Shown here in pieces: positions 36,003 through 46,845 of a stretch of DNA of 64,000 nucleotides. The notes beneath the pieces are model-generated. The model saw only the letters and a program-made list of their open reading frames with translations, was not told where the DNA came from and searched no databases. Location: NCBI RefSeq assembly GCF_014836645.1, contig NZ_JACSQM010000002.1, positions 496,001 to 560,000 of the forward strand, written 5' to 3'. How positions within the stretch are numbered: position 1 is the first letter of the stretch; each line of letters starts with the position of its first letter. This stretch comes from Fictibacillus norfolkensis (GTDB lineage Bacteria; Bacillota; Bacilli; Bacillales; Fictibacillaceae). The position numbers and the translations under genes are program-made.

Positions 36003-36188
36003 ATGCGTTCATGTTCATGCGGATGTAAAGTTAGATGCCAATCCTGTGTAAATTTTTGTGGTGTTCCTTTATTTTGTCGAGACATTCATCCTTGTTGTTT
36101 TCCTTTCATTCAGCCTCAACCTACACCAACAACCTCTCCCTTAATCGTTGTTTGTAGATGCCCTCGTTGCTCAATAGGGCAACGGTAA
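36003..36188 (+). CDS. Very cysteine-rich 61-residue protein
   Basis: Twelve of 61 residues are cysteine, at positions 4, 6, 8, 12, 15, 19, 25, 31, 32, 51, 53 and 56. It opens RSCSCGCKVRC, has a Pro/Thr linker (37-46) and ends CRCPRC. AAAGGGGG lies eight bases before the ATG at 36003, which favours a real gene over chance. I do not recognise the family; metal binding (metallothionein-like) or a disulphide-linked spore-coat role are both possible. Upstream, CATATAATA at about 35976-35984 could be a -10 of a sporulation sigma factor or a plain TATAAT. A terminator follows. Confidence 0.68.
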   Translation: MRSCSCGCKVRCQSCVNFCGVPLFCRDIHPCCFPFIQPQPTPTTSPLIVVCRCPRCSIGQR

Positions 36189-36241
36189 CTTGCTTCAAAA
36201 TGCATTTAACTTGTAACTTCACATCACTGATACGATTGAGT

Positions 36242-36278
36242 GAACGTTTTGTTTCAAAAAAAGCGTTCTTTTTTTTTA
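36242..36278 (+). terminator. Intrinsic terminator
   Basis: The stem GAACG.TTTT with AAAAGCGTTC is followed by eight T residues, after the cysteine-rich gene and before the YihY-family gene. Confidence 0.7.
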
Positions 36279-36334
36279 TTAAGGGAATAATGCAGGATAG
36301 ATTGAAAAGATCCATTTATTGGGGGGGTGTCCTC

Positions 36335-37147
36335 GTGCGTTGGTTTATGAAACAGTGGTTTCACCGTTTCTTTCAAGATAAAGTATTTGACCTTTCTGCA
36401 CAGCTAGCTTATTACTTCCTAGTTTCACTGTTTCCTTTTGTTTTTCTCATCTTTACGATCCTTAGCTTTTTGCCTATTTCTTCTGCTTATGTCCTATCAC
36501 TTTTTCAGTCTATCGCACCAGAAGAAGCATATGCTTTACTAGAGTATAATCTAGTAGCGGTATTGGACGAGCATAGAGGAGATGTATTATCTGTTTCATT
36601 AATCATTATGATTTGGTTAGCAACAATCGGGACGCACGCAATCATCCGGGTTTTCAACCAAGCTTACCAGGTTGAAGAAAGTCGACCCTTTATAAAAGAA
36701 CTCATTTTAGGTATGGTCCTTACGTTCGGTCTTGTGATCGCAGTTATCACTGCTCTCCTTTTGCCGGTCTTTGGAAGGAGCATCGGGATTTACATATTTG
36801 AACGAACAGGATTTTCTCATCCCGTCTGGCACATATGGGAAACAGCACGCTATCTTATTGGTTTCTCAGTGCTTCTCTCCATTTTTTCGGCTCTTTACCG
36901 TTTTGCTCCAAATGTAAGATTGACGTTCAGAAACGTGTGGCCAGGGGCAATTTTCTCGACAGCAGGCTGGCATCTATTTTCTTATTTATTCTCTTCATAC
37001 GTTCTTATTTTTGACTACGGACAGATATACGGAAATTTAGGCGCATTATTAACATTAATGGTGTGGTTCTATCTATCTGCGATGATCTTAATCGCTGGCG
37101 GACAATTGAACGCGATACTCGCATTAAAGAGGGAATTAAGAAAATAA
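36335..37147 (+). CDS. YihY/BrkB-family membrane protein
   Basis: A 270-residue protein with six transmembrane helices. It carries the family start VFDLSAQLAYYFLVSLFPF (about 17-35) and the later YRFAPNVRLTFRNVWPGAIFSTAGWHLFSYLFSSYV and YGNLGALLTLMVWFY blocks. The function of the family is unsettled. I prefer the GTG at 36335, after GGGGGG, because it gives the family-typical N-terminus. The ATG at 36347 is also possible, and the long frame upstream overlaps the cysteine-rich gene and is unlikely. Confidence 0.88.
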   Translation: MRWFMKQWFHRFFQDKVFDLSAQLAYYFLVSLFPFVFLIFTILSFLPISSAYVLSLFQSIAPEEAYALLEYNLVAVLDEHRGDVLSVSLIIMIWLATIGTHAIIRVFNQAYQVEESRPFIKELILGMVLTFGLVIAVITALLLPVFGRSIGIYIFERTGFSHPVWHIWETARYLIGFSVLLSIFSALYRFAPNVRLTFRNVWPGAIFSTAGWHLFSYLFSSYVLIFDYGQIYGNLGALLTLMVWFYLSAMILIAGGQLNAILALKRELRK

Positions 37148-37304
37148 GAAGATTTTTGAAAACTTCAGTTTCTGTGATTGACATTTTCACATTATCGTAA
37201 CATCATTGTGTATATATAAAGAATTAACATCTTTTTTTCCGGTCATAATGGATAGTAATGAAAAATTGCTGACCGGCTAAAATTTCGGAGATCGGGGCTG
37301 GAAA

Positions 37305-38339
37305 ATGACTGTAAAAAACTTAATCTTATTACTCATTTTGCTTGCCGGAATCGTCATCTTTGTCTTTTACAGTATACCTCTCCTTCTCGCATTGCTTACT
37401 GCTATAATGCTAGAACCAGTAGTAAAATTGTTTATTAGACTATTTAAAGGTAGACGATTATTGGCCGTCACTGCTACTTTTATCTTGTATCTTGCGGGAC
37501 TAGGTATTTTCTCTTACTGGCTCACCACAACACTTGTTATTCAGGTTATCGAGTTTATAACCGTTCTTCCTTCCTATTCTGTTCATCTGTTCGAAGTAGC
37601 AGAGAATACGTTTTATGAAATGGAAAACTTTTATGCTAGCTTACCTCCTGAAGTGGTGAGAACGCTTGAAGAGGGATTAGTAGGTTTAAAGGATTATGGT
37701 GTTGAAACAGCAAAGAACTTAACTTCGGGTATATTAGGGCTGATCACAGCCATACCAGGCTTGTTGATCTATTTTATTATCTATGTAGTTGCCGTTTTCT
37801 TATTTTCACTGGATCTTCCGCGACTGTATGCTGAGTTTCTTAACCTATTTACAACAGCAGCCCGCGAAAAAGTTGAATTGGTCTTTAGTCAACTGTCTAG
37901 AGCAACAGTAGGGTTCTTTAGAGCTCAGATCATCTTAAGTGTTGTTACATACGCATTGGCATTGATCGGACTCATGATTTTAGATGTTGAGTATGCTGTT
38001 ATTCTCGCTCTTTTGATCGTTATTGTTGATATCCTTCCAATCCTCGGAACAGGATCATTCCTTGTCCCATGGGCTGCTTATTCCTTCTTTATCAATAACA
38101 ATGATCATCTTGCATTCGGACTTCTGATCATGTTTGGAGTCATCACGATCGTTCGAAGAATTATCGAACCGAAAATACTCGGTTCAAGTCTTGGTATATC
38201 TGCACTAGCAGCTCTTGTTTCCTTATATATTGGATTCCAGCTTCTAGGCTTTATCGGATTGATCGTCGGTCCTGCTATCGTCATCATCTATGAAGCATTG
38301 AGAAGTGCAGGGTTTATCAAAATTAAGATCGATTTCTAA
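37305..38339 (+). CDS. AI-2E family / sporulation membrane protein YtvI-like
   Basis: A 344-residue membrane protein with about seven helices of the AI-2E/PerM fold. The C-terminal block VDILPILGTGSFLVPWAAYSF and IVRRIIEPKILGSSLGISALAALVSLYIGFQLLG is conserved in the family. It most resembles the YtvI branch, which is associated with sporulation; that assignment is from memory. The G-rich GGAGATCGGGGCTGG precedes the ATG. It is transcribed alone and ends in a strong terminator. Confidence 0.85.
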   Translation: MTVKNLILLLILLAGIVIFVFYSIPLLLALLTAIMLEPVVKLFIRLFKGRRLLAVTATFILYLAGLGIFSYWLTTTLVIQVIEFITVLPSYSVHLFEVAENTFYEMENFYASLPPEVVRTLEEGLVGLKDYGVETAKNLTSGILGLITAIPGLLIYFIIYVVAVFLFSLDLPRLYAEFLNLFTTAAREKVELVFSQLSRATVGFFRAQIILSVVTYALALIGLMILDVEYAVILALLIVIVDILPILGTGSFLVPWAAYSFFINNNDHLAFGLLIMFGVITIVRRIIEPKILGSSLGISALAALVSLYIGFQLLGFIGLIVGPAIVIIYEALRSAGFIKIKIDF

Positions 38340-38341
38340 CG

Positions 38342-38378
38342 AAAAACGTGTTTCCTGTAATAGGAAACACGTTTTTTT
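38342..38378 (+). terminator. Intrinsic terminator
   Basis: A 15-bp stem AAAAACGTGTTTCCT with its complement and a five-base loop ends in T residues. Confidence 0.93.
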
Positions 38379-38490
38379 CTATTTATAGGTTAGAAACACC
38401 TGCAATGTTGGGAATTATAAAAAATAAGTAAAAAAAATGAGAAAATCATTCGAATACTTTATAAGGTGAATAATTATTGGAGGAATATCG

Positions 38491-39525
38491 ATGAGTACTG
38501 CTACAAAAGAACGCGATTATTATTTCGACAACGCTAAGTTTATTTTAATTTTTCTCGTCGTGTTCGGGCACTTTATTTCCCCGATAAAAAGTCAAAATGA
38601 ATGGCTTTACACGATTTACAACTTTATATATACCTTTCACATGCCTGCATTTATATTAATAGCAGGATTCTTTACAAAAGGTGTTTGGCGTGATGGCTAT
38701 CTTCCAAAAATCTTTAAAAAAGTGCTGATTCCTTATCTGGTATTCCAGTTAATCTACAGCTTTTTCTATTATGACTTATACGGTAAAAGTGAAGTGAAAC
38801 TAGACTTCTTTTCTCCACACTGGACACTTTGGTTCTTATTAAGCATGGTTTTCTGGAACATCCTTTTAAAAGTCTTTGTGAAAATGAAGTATCCGCTCGT
38901 ACTTGCCATAGGTATAGGAGTGGCAGTAGGTTATATTCATGACATTGGTACATTTTTGAGTCTCCTTCGAACATTTGTCTTTTTCCCTGTTTTCTTGCTT
39001 GGACATCTGCTTGAAAAGAGAGACTTCAAAAAGATATTACGTCCGAGAGCCAAAATAGTCTCAGCTGCTTTCTTAGTGGTACTGTTTATTACGTATCATT
39101 TTATTTTTCCAAACGGTACAAAAGAATGGCTTCTCTCGTCATCTTCTTACTCAGAAATCTTAGGATACAACGATTGGTATGGTGGTATTGTACGACTTGC
39201 TATGTATGGTGTCATGTTTGCGGCAACCTTCAGCTTTTTAGCACTTCTTCCGCGCAGACGAATGTTCTTTACCGAATTTGGAGAGCGCACATTATATATC
39301 TATCTGTTGCATGGATTTGTGTTGAAATATTTATTTACAACAGATCTGTTCGCGTCCATTGAGGAAAACGGTGCATACTTTATGCTCCTCTTCCTAGCTG
39401 TTATCGTAACGCTATTTTTAGCAAGCAAACCCGTTATCGCACTAGCACAGCCGTTTATTGAGTTGCGATGGTCTAAGCTTAAAAAAATATTAAAACCAAA
39501 GTCCTCTCAGCCTAGAGAGAGTTAA
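38491..39525 (+). CDS. Membrane acyltransferase (acyltransferase family 3)
   Basis: A 344-residue protein with about ten transmembrane helices. It opens RDYYFDNAKFILIFLVVFGHFI, where the D.(A/L)K....FLVVFGH motif carries the proposed catalytic histidine of acyltransferase family 3 (OatA-like, fucose 4-O-acetylase-like). FHMPAFILIAGFF is the second family motif. It probably O-acetylates a cell-surface sugar or polymer; no extracytoplasmic SGNH domain is attached. TTGGAGG precedes the ATG and a terminator follows the stop. Confidence 0.86.
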   Translation: MSTATKERDYYFDNAKFILIFLVVFGHFISPIKSQNEWLYTIYNFIYTFHMPAFILIAGFFTKGVWRDGYLPKIFKKVLIPYLVFQLIYSFFYYDLYGKSEVKLDFFSPHWTLWFLLSMVFWNILLKVFVKMKYPLVLAIGIGVAVGYIHDIGTFLSLLRTFVFFPVFLLGHLLEKRDFKKILRPRAKIVSAAFLVVLFITYHFIFPNGTKEWLLSSSSYSEILGYNDWYGGIVRLAMYGVMFAATFSFLALLPRRRMFFTEFGERTLYIYLLHGFVLKYLFTTDLFASIEENGAYFMLLFLAVIVTLFLASKPVIALAQPFIELRWSKLKKILKPKSSQPRES

Positions 39526-39537
39526 TTCTTAAGTAAG

Positions 39538-39574
39538 AAACACCGCAAAGCCGAAATGGCTAGCGGTGTTTTTT
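39538..39574 (+). terminator. Intrinsic terminator
   Basis: The stem AAACACCGC/GCGGTGTTT with an inner AGCC/GGCT pairing is followed by T residues. Confidence 0.88.
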
Positions 39575-39627
39575 CGTTTCAATAAGAATGAAAAAAATAG
39601 AAAGAGTGCGTAAGTTACAGTGAATTT

Positions 39628-39880
39628 TTAGGAACCTTGTTTATAATAATCTTGTTTTGCCTCTGCTAACACTCGCAACGGAAGTTTGTCCGCTAGTTTA
39701 AAAGCTTCTTTTTCGTTTAACTCTAATGTCTTAACAAGCTTTTCTATCTTTTCTTCAGATGGAATCATTCTTCCTTTTTCAATATCTGCCATGTATTGAG
39801 GAGTAATACTTAATCTTCGAGCAAGCTCTGATTTACTCAAGCCTTTTTGGTTTCTGGACATTTCTATAAACCTACCAAAT

Positions 39881-39888
<8 letters not shown>
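39628..39888 (-). CDS. XRE-family regulator at the end of the hut operon
   Basis: An 86-residue protein with a Cro/C1-type helix-turn-helix (LSKSELARRLSITPQYMADIEKGRMIPS, about 18-45) and a short helical tail. Its ATG lies within the end of hutG, eight bases before the hutG stop, with AGGAGG in hutG. It is therefore translated from the hut mRNA. B. subtilis ends its hut operon with the permease gene hutM; no permease is seen here. Its target is unknown; feedback on hut or on a distant gene are both possible. Confidence 0.83.
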
Positions 39889-42104
<2,216 letters not shown>

Positions 42105-42117
42105 TCACACCCCTTTT

Positions 42118-43779
42118 TTAGTTCTCGATCATCGGCAGATCTACGCATTTTTCTTTCGCTGTTTCAATCGCAAGGTCATAACCTGCATCAGCATGCCTTA
42201 CGATTCCCATTCCGGGATCACTCGTTAGTACACGCTCAAGACGACGAGCAGCTTCTTCTGTTCCATCTGCTACAACGACCATTCCGGCATGAAGAGAATA
42301 ACCCATCCCAACACCGCCTCCATGGTGCACAGATACCCAGCTTGCACCATTTACCGCATTGATCATCGCGTTTAAAATCGGCCAGTCCGAAACCGCATCA
42401 CTGCCATCAAGCATTCCTTCTGTTTCACGATTAGGCGATGCAACTGAACCACAATCCAAGTGGTCACGCCCGATTACGATTGGTGCTGACAATTCGCCGC
42501 TAGCTACCATTTCGTTAATAATTTTTCCAAACTTCGCACGTTCACCATACCCTAACCAACAGATGCGGGAAGGAAGACCTTGAAACTGTACTTTGTCTTG
42601 AGCCATCTTGATCCATTTGCAGAGGTGGTCGTTATCACTAAACTCTCGTAATATCACTTCATCTGTTTTTCTGATATCTTCTGGATCTCCCGATAACGCT
42701 ACCCATCTAAAAGGTCCTTTTCCTTCACAGAACAGCGGTCGGATAAACGCTGGAACGAACCCTGGAAAATCGAAAGCGTTTGTAACTCCTTCATCAAGCG
42801 CAACTTGTCTGATGTTATTTCCGTAATCAAATACAACGGAACCCTTCTTTTGCATCTCAAGCATCGCCTGAACGTGAATCGCCATTGATTGCTTCGATTT
42901 TTCGATATATTGCTCAGGATGACGTTTACGAAGTTCTGCTCCTTCTTCCATAGAGAAACCTACTGGTAAATACCCATGCAGGGGGTCATGTGCAGATGTC
43001 TGATCCGTAACAAGATCCGGAATCTCTCCCATCTCAATCATCTTTGGTAAAAGCTCAGCAGCGTTTCCTAAAAGACCGATCGATAGTGGCTCACCTTTTG
43101 CCGCGTATTCTTTTGCCATGCTTAATGCTTCGTCTAAACTTTTTGTCATCTTATCTAAGTATCTCGTGTCTAAGCGACGTTGGATTCTTGTTTCATCTAC
43201 ATCAATCGCGATCACAACACCATCGTTCATCGTTACTGCTAGAGGTTGTGCCCCACCCATACCTCCAAGACCTGCTGTGAGTGTAATCGTTCCTTTTAAT
43301 GATCCGTTAAAATGTTTGCGAGCAGCTTCTGCAAATGTCTCGTACGTACCTTGCAGGATGCCTTGTGTGCCGATATAAATCCAGCTTCCTGCTGTCATCT
43401 GGCCATACATCATCAGTCCCCTTTTTTCAAGATCACGAAATGTATCCCAATTTGCCCATGCAGGAACAAGATTGGAGTTGGCGAGTAAAACACGTGGAGC
43501 ATCAGTGTGCGATTTAAATACAGCGACCGGCTTTCCAGATTGCACAAGAAGGGTTTCATCATTCTCTAAACGTTCTAATGTTTCTATGATCTTATGATAA
43601 GAGTCCCAGTTACGGGCAGCTTTGCCGATACCACCATAAACGACAAGCTCATCAGGATTCTCAGCCACTTCCCCATCTAAGTTGTTCATCAGCATACGGA
43701 TTGCCGCTTCTTGAACCCACCCTTTTGCCGATAATTTTGTACCTCTAGCAGCTGATATAGAATGTTTTACGTTTGACAT
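42118..43779 (-). CDS. hutU: Urocanate hydratase HutU
   Basis: A 553-residue urocanase that converts urocanate to imidazolonepropionate with tightly bound NAD. It has the start [22 protein letters not shown], the [20 protein letters not shown]-binding block (about 162-178), and [21 protein letters not shown] near the C-terminus, which carries the active-site cysteine. The length equals that of the family. AAAAGGAGG precedes the ATG. It follows hutH by 16 bases. Confidence 0.96.
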   Translation of the reverse strand: MSNVKHSISAARGTKLSAKGWVQEAAIRMLMNNLDGEVAENPDELVVYGGIGKAARNWDSYHKIIETLERLENDETLLVQSGKPVAVFKSHTDAPRVLLANSNLVPAWANWDTFRDLEKRGLMMYGQMTAGSWIYIGTQGILQGTYETFAEAARKHFNGSLKGTITLTAGLGGMGGAQPLAVTMNDGVVIAIDVDETRIQRRLDTRYLDKMTKSLDEALSMAKEYAAKGEPLSIGLLGNAAELLPKMIEMGEIPDLVTDQTSAHDPLHGYLPVGFSMEEGAELRKRHPEQYIEKSKQSMAIHVQAMLEMQKKGSVVFDYGNNIRQVALDEGVTNAFDFPGFVPAFIRPLFCEGKGPFRWVALSGDPEDIRKTDEVILREFSDNDHLCKWIKMAQDKVQFQGLPSRICWLGYGERAKFGKIINEMVASGELSAPIVIGRDHLDCGSVASPNRETEGMLDGSDAVSDWPILNAMINAVNGASWVSVHHGGGVGMGYSLHAGMVVVADGTEEAARRLERVLTSDPGMGIVRHADAGYDLAIETAKEKCVDLPMIEN

Positions 43780-43795
43780 GTAAAAATACCTCCTT

Positions 43796-45322
43796 TTAAT
43801 GTGCTAACTTTTGAATTTTTGATCCGATTAAGATGTCATTCCACGATGTATCAAGGATCCATGAAGCAACAGCTTCCATATCTCGGTGGAACATGCGGTC
43901 ACATTGTATCGTTGGACAAACGATTCTTCCTTGTTCATATACTCTCTTTGTTTTAGGTGCCAATTTTTCTGGACCTCTAAAATCTGCTGCTTGCATCGCA
44001 CAGATTAACTCGACAGCAAGAACTCGTCTTGCATTCGCAATAATTTGAGCAGCATGCCTAGAAGCGATCGTTCCCATACTCACATGATCTTCTTGATTGG
44101 CCGATGAAGGAATCGAATCCACACTTGCAGGATGAGCCAATGTTTTGTTTTCTGAAACGAGTGATGCAGCTGCATATTGCATGATCATTGCACCAGACTC
44201 AAGCCCTGGATTCGGACTTAAGAAACCTGGTAAGTCACTTAACTGAGGATTGACCATCCGTTCGATCCTTCGCTCAGAAATATTTGCCCATTCTGCTGCT
44301 GCAAGCTTTAAGAAATCCATAGCAAAAGCGATAGGCTGACCATGAAAATTCCCGCCTGATATGATTTTGTTTCCTCCATCAAAAATCAGTGGATTGTCCG
44401 TTGCAGCATTCATTTCGATCTCAAGCTTTTCTTTTACATAGCCGAGGACCTGCCACGAGGCACCGTGCACTTGTGGGATGCACCTTAAGGAGTAAGCATC
44501 CTGGACCCGGATCTCTCCTTGTTTCGTTGTAAGCTGGCTGCCGTCTAAATATTCTCTTAAACGCTTTGCAACATCTACCTGCTCTTGATAACCTCGAGCA
44601 AGATGAACATCCTCATCAAACGCATCTGTTATGCCTCGTAAACTTTCAGTTGTGAGTGCTGCAATCGCATCTGCCATGAGTCCGATACGTTCTGCTTCTA
44701 TATAGGCAGCAATTCCTTGTGCCGTCATGGCTTGCGTTCCATTTATCAAAGCAAGCCCCTCTTTCGCCGTCAAGACGACAGGTTCAATGCCCGCTCTCTT
44801 TAAAGCTTCTTGGCCAGGAATACGTTCTCCTTTGTAATACGCTTCTCCCTCACCTACTAACACAAGTGCTAGGTGAGAAAGCGGAGCAAGATCTCCACTC
44901 GCGCCAAGTGATCCTTGTTGAGGAACAACAGGGTGTACACTCTTTTCGACCAACTCTAGCAGCCTTTCAATGACTACAGGTCGGATTCCAGACAAGCCTT
45001 TTAGTAATGCGTTCGCCCGCAAAATAAGCATTAGGCGAGAGATCGTCTCTGGAAAAGGATCTCCTATGCCGCACGCATGACTGCGGATCAGATTGATCTG
45101 AAGCGTTTCTACATCGTCTCTAGAAATAAAAACATCGCTGAATTTTCCGAAGCCCGTAGTGATTCCGTAAACGACTTTCCCTGCAGCTACGATCTCCTCA
45201 ACCGCTTTCCGACTGTCTGCTACTTTCTTCATGCTAAGCGGGCAAGCTTCTACGGGTTCGTTATCATGCAGAATCCGCTTGAGCTCTTCCATGGAAAGCG
45301 TATTACCTGTTAATGTAATCAT
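43796..45322 (-). CDS. hutH: Histidine ammonia-lyase HutH
   Basis: A 508-residue lyase that deaminates histidine to urocanate. The Ala-Ser-Gly triplet (141-143, in [14 protein letters not shown]) cyclises to the MIO electrophile. The family blocks VYGITTGFG and [13 protein letters not shown] are intact. Of two possible ATGs I chose 45322, six bases after GAGGG. It is the first structural gene, and its leader carries the HutP-dependent terminator and, unusually, a tandem repeat and part of an intergenic element. Confidence 0.96.
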   Translation of the reverse strand: MITLTGNTLSMEELKRILHDNEPVEACPLSMKKVADSRKAVEEIVAAGKVVYGITTGFGKFSDVFISRDDVETLQINLIRSHACGIGDPFPETISRLMLILRANALLKGLSGIRPVVIERLLELVEKSVHPVVPQQGSLGASGDLAPLSHLALVLVGEGEAYYKGERIPGQEALKRAGIEPVVLTAKEGLALINGTQAMTAQGIAAYIEAERIGLMADAIAALTTESLRGITDAFDEDVHLARGYQEQVDVAKRLREYLDGSQLTTKQGEIRVQDAYSLRCIPQVHGASWQVLGYVKEKLEIEMNAATDNPLIFDGGNKIISGGNFHGQPIAFAMDFLKLAAAEWANISERRIERMVNPQLSDLPGFLSPNPGLESGAMIMQYAAASLVSENKTLAHPASVDSIPSSANQEDHVSMGTIASRHAAQIIANARRVLAVELICAMQAADFRGPEKLAPKTKRVYEQGRIVCPTIQCDRMFHRDMEAVASWILDTSWNDILIGSKIQKLAH

Positions 45323-45355
45323 CTTCATCCCTCATTTTCTAAGACTCTTTTATTA

Positions 45356-45460
45356 TCGATTTTTACAGACTCGCGGATATACGTTAAAAACTTGCGGAAT
45401 AACCGCTGAAACTCGCGGGATTATGTTTAAAACTCGCGGAATTATTGCTTATTTTCGTTT
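45356..45460. repeat. Tandem array, 5 units of exactly 21 bp (array 3), in the hut leader
   Basis: Units start at 45356, 45377, 45398, 45419 and 45440. The first four end in TCGCGG or TTGCGG, preceded by TTAAAAAC or a variant; the last has decayed. The array lies 34 bases before hutH and is downstream of the HutP-controlled terminator, so it is transcribed with the operon. Confidence 0.85.
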
Positions 45461-45514
45461 TTCCGGTAAATGATTATCCTCTATCTGCCTAAGTTCTGAC
45501 TCGTCTGATGCCGA

Positions 45515-45563
45515 ATTGCTCGCAAAACCGCGGAAAACAAGCATCCTAGAACGGAAATCAACT
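45515..45563 (-). repeat. Partial copy of the GC-rich inverted-repeat element
   Basis: Read on the minus strand, AGTTGATTTCCGTTCTAGG then TGCTTGTTTTCCGCGG matches the left end of the element at 59042-59168. The right end cannot be recognised with confidence. Confidence 0.6.
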
Positions 45564-45607
45564 ACTTTCAAAGACAACAAGTCTCGCTAAAAGGTCCATC
45601 CTTCACA

Positions 45608-45678
45608 TACAAAAAGAGCGCACCCGAAAGAAAACTCTTTCGAATACGCCCCCTCATCACTAGTTACTATGGGCACTA
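45608..45678 (-). promoter_or_regulatory. HutP antitermination site and terminator
   Basis: Right after the hutP stop the RNA carries UAG-UAAC-UAG-UGAU-GAG (45653-45669): three NAG triplets separated by exactly four bases, the known HutP recognition pattern. One more UAG lies at 45676-45678. A 14-bp stem (45618-45631 with 45636-45649, several G-U pairs) and UCUUUUU follow immediately. By analogy with B. subtilis, HutP with histidine and Mg binds the triplets and prevents terminator formation. Confidence 0.88.
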
Positions 45679-45679
45679 T

Positions 45680-46114
45680 TTAAATATGATTGATTCCTAG
45701 ACCGATCGCCTCATGCTCTAATCCTTTTACAGGAGCACCAATCGTTCCATAGAGAGCGACTGCGATCCAGTCACCTTCTTCTTTCTTCTCATACGGATTA
45801 CCTCGGACAACGATGAATCGTAGACCTACAGTCCTAAGAACGGTTCCAAGCTGAACCTGTCCTCTTGTCACCCCATGAAAAGCTTCCATGATGGCATGAT
45901 ATAACGAATGTGTTTCACGATAAATCCCGGTTTGAATTATATTTTCACTTTTGGCCGCTGTTTCAATGGCAGCTACTACCTTTTGTGAATCCATTGAACC
46001 GGCTTTGCCTACGCAATACTTCCAGCCCAATTTCTCGATTTCTGGCAGATAACTTTCATCTAATACGCCTAACATGGCCATTTTTCCGATCAAACGTTCA
46101 TTTGATAATGCCAT
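45680..46114 (-). CDS. hutP: Hut operon antiterminator HutP
   Basis: A 144-residue RNA-binding protein that closely follows B. subtilis HutP. Clear blocks are ERLIGK at the start, [30 protein letters not shown] (histidine/Mg ligands), LRTVGLRF and [14 protein letters not shown] to GLGINHI at the end. It senses L-histidine and lets transcription continue into hutH. The start at 46114 is chosen by alignment of the ERxIG block; a GTG four codons upstream is an alternative. Its promoter overlaps a cre-like site. Confidence 0.95.
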   Translation of the reverse strand: MALSNERLIGKMAMLGVLDESYLPEIEKLGWKYCVGKAGSMDSQKVVAAIETAAKSENIIQTGIYRETHSLYHAIMEAFHGVTRGQVQLGTVLRTVGLRFIVVRGNPYEKKEEGDWIAVALYGTIGAPVKGLEHEAIGLGINHI

Positions 46115-46155
46115 TGCATGAATCACTCTTTCTCTAACGGCTAATAACTATCTCT

Positions 46156-46184
46156 AGTGTATGCGTTTACAATTTGTCCGTCAA
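46156..46184 (-). promoter_or_regulatory. hutP promoter with overlapping cre site
   Basis: On the minus strand TTGACG (46179-46184), 17 bases and TACACT (46156-46161) form the promoter. TTGTAAACGCATACA (46158-46172) in the spacer and -10 fits the CcpA cre consensus at all but one or two positions, consistent with the known catabolite repression of hut in Bacillus. Confidence 0.82.
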
Positions 46185-46296
46185 TTCCCTTTCAACAACT
46201 TATCACAGCAGTTTAGTAAAGAAATTGACACGTATAATCTATCAAACTAGCGGTAAGAATGGTAGTAAGAAAATATAACGGAATGAGGGTTGTTAC

Positions 46297-46755
46297 ATGT
46301 TAAACGTACAAAAAGAAATTGCACTTGCTTCAATGTCACGCACACCACAGTTCGAGGAAGATGTGAATGACTTTTTTATCGCTTATGACAAAGGACATAA
46401 CCCGTTACTTCTCTTACCTACTACAAAAGGTTTTCTTCCTGAAGGACAGGTATACGCGATCGCATTTATTAAAAAAGAAAATAATTCATATCAATTTATT
46501 CTTTCAGATAAAATTATGCCTTTTTCGATGGATGAGGCGACGCTCATTCATGATCAGCTCGGTTTCTTCTTCGGTCCTGACAATAATATGCTTTCTTCCT
46601 TTTTTAAAGGGGATACGTATGGTGCATATGTAATATGGACAAAGCATATGGTCACTCAATTGATCAACGAGACGCTTCAGAATTGGCACAACACATCAGA
46701 TGATTCACAGCGTGAAAAGCATAAAACGCGTCTCACTATGCTTCTTCAAGCCTAA
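46297..46755 (+). CDS. Hypothetical protein
   Basis: I do not recognise this 152-residue soluble protein. It has no signal peptide, membrane segment or repeated motif, and ends with a charged helix (DDSQREKHKTRLTMLLQA). GAGGG precedes the ATG and a hairpin follows the stop, so the gene is likely real. It is divergent from hutP and sits between hut and a germination-type permease. Confidence 0.7.
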   Translation: MLNVQKEIALASMSRTPQFEEDVNDFFIAYDKGHNPLLLLPTTKGFLPEGQVYAIAFIKKENNSYQFILSDKIMPFSMDEATLIHDQLGFFFGPDNNMLSSFFKGDTYGAYVIWTKHMVTQLINETLQNWHNTSDDSQREKHKTRLTMLLQA

Positions 46756-46768
46756 GTAAAACTAATAA

Positions 46769-46834
46769 AACTGACTGCTAACTTTCCTCTTTCCAAAGTG
46801 CAACAGATTGAGGAACATAACAGTCAGTTTTTTA
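46769..46834. terminator. Terminator with a long hairpin
   Basis: The stem AAACTGACTG with CAGTCAGTTT and an inner TTCCTC/GAGGAA pairing is followed by T residues between convergent genes. Confidence 0.7.
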
Positions 46835-46845
46835 ATTGTGGTGGA

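Noticed and set aside
36158..36334. Longer N-terminus for the YihY-family protein
   Set aside because: It would overlap the cysteine-rich gene and run through its terminator; the residues do not match the family start.
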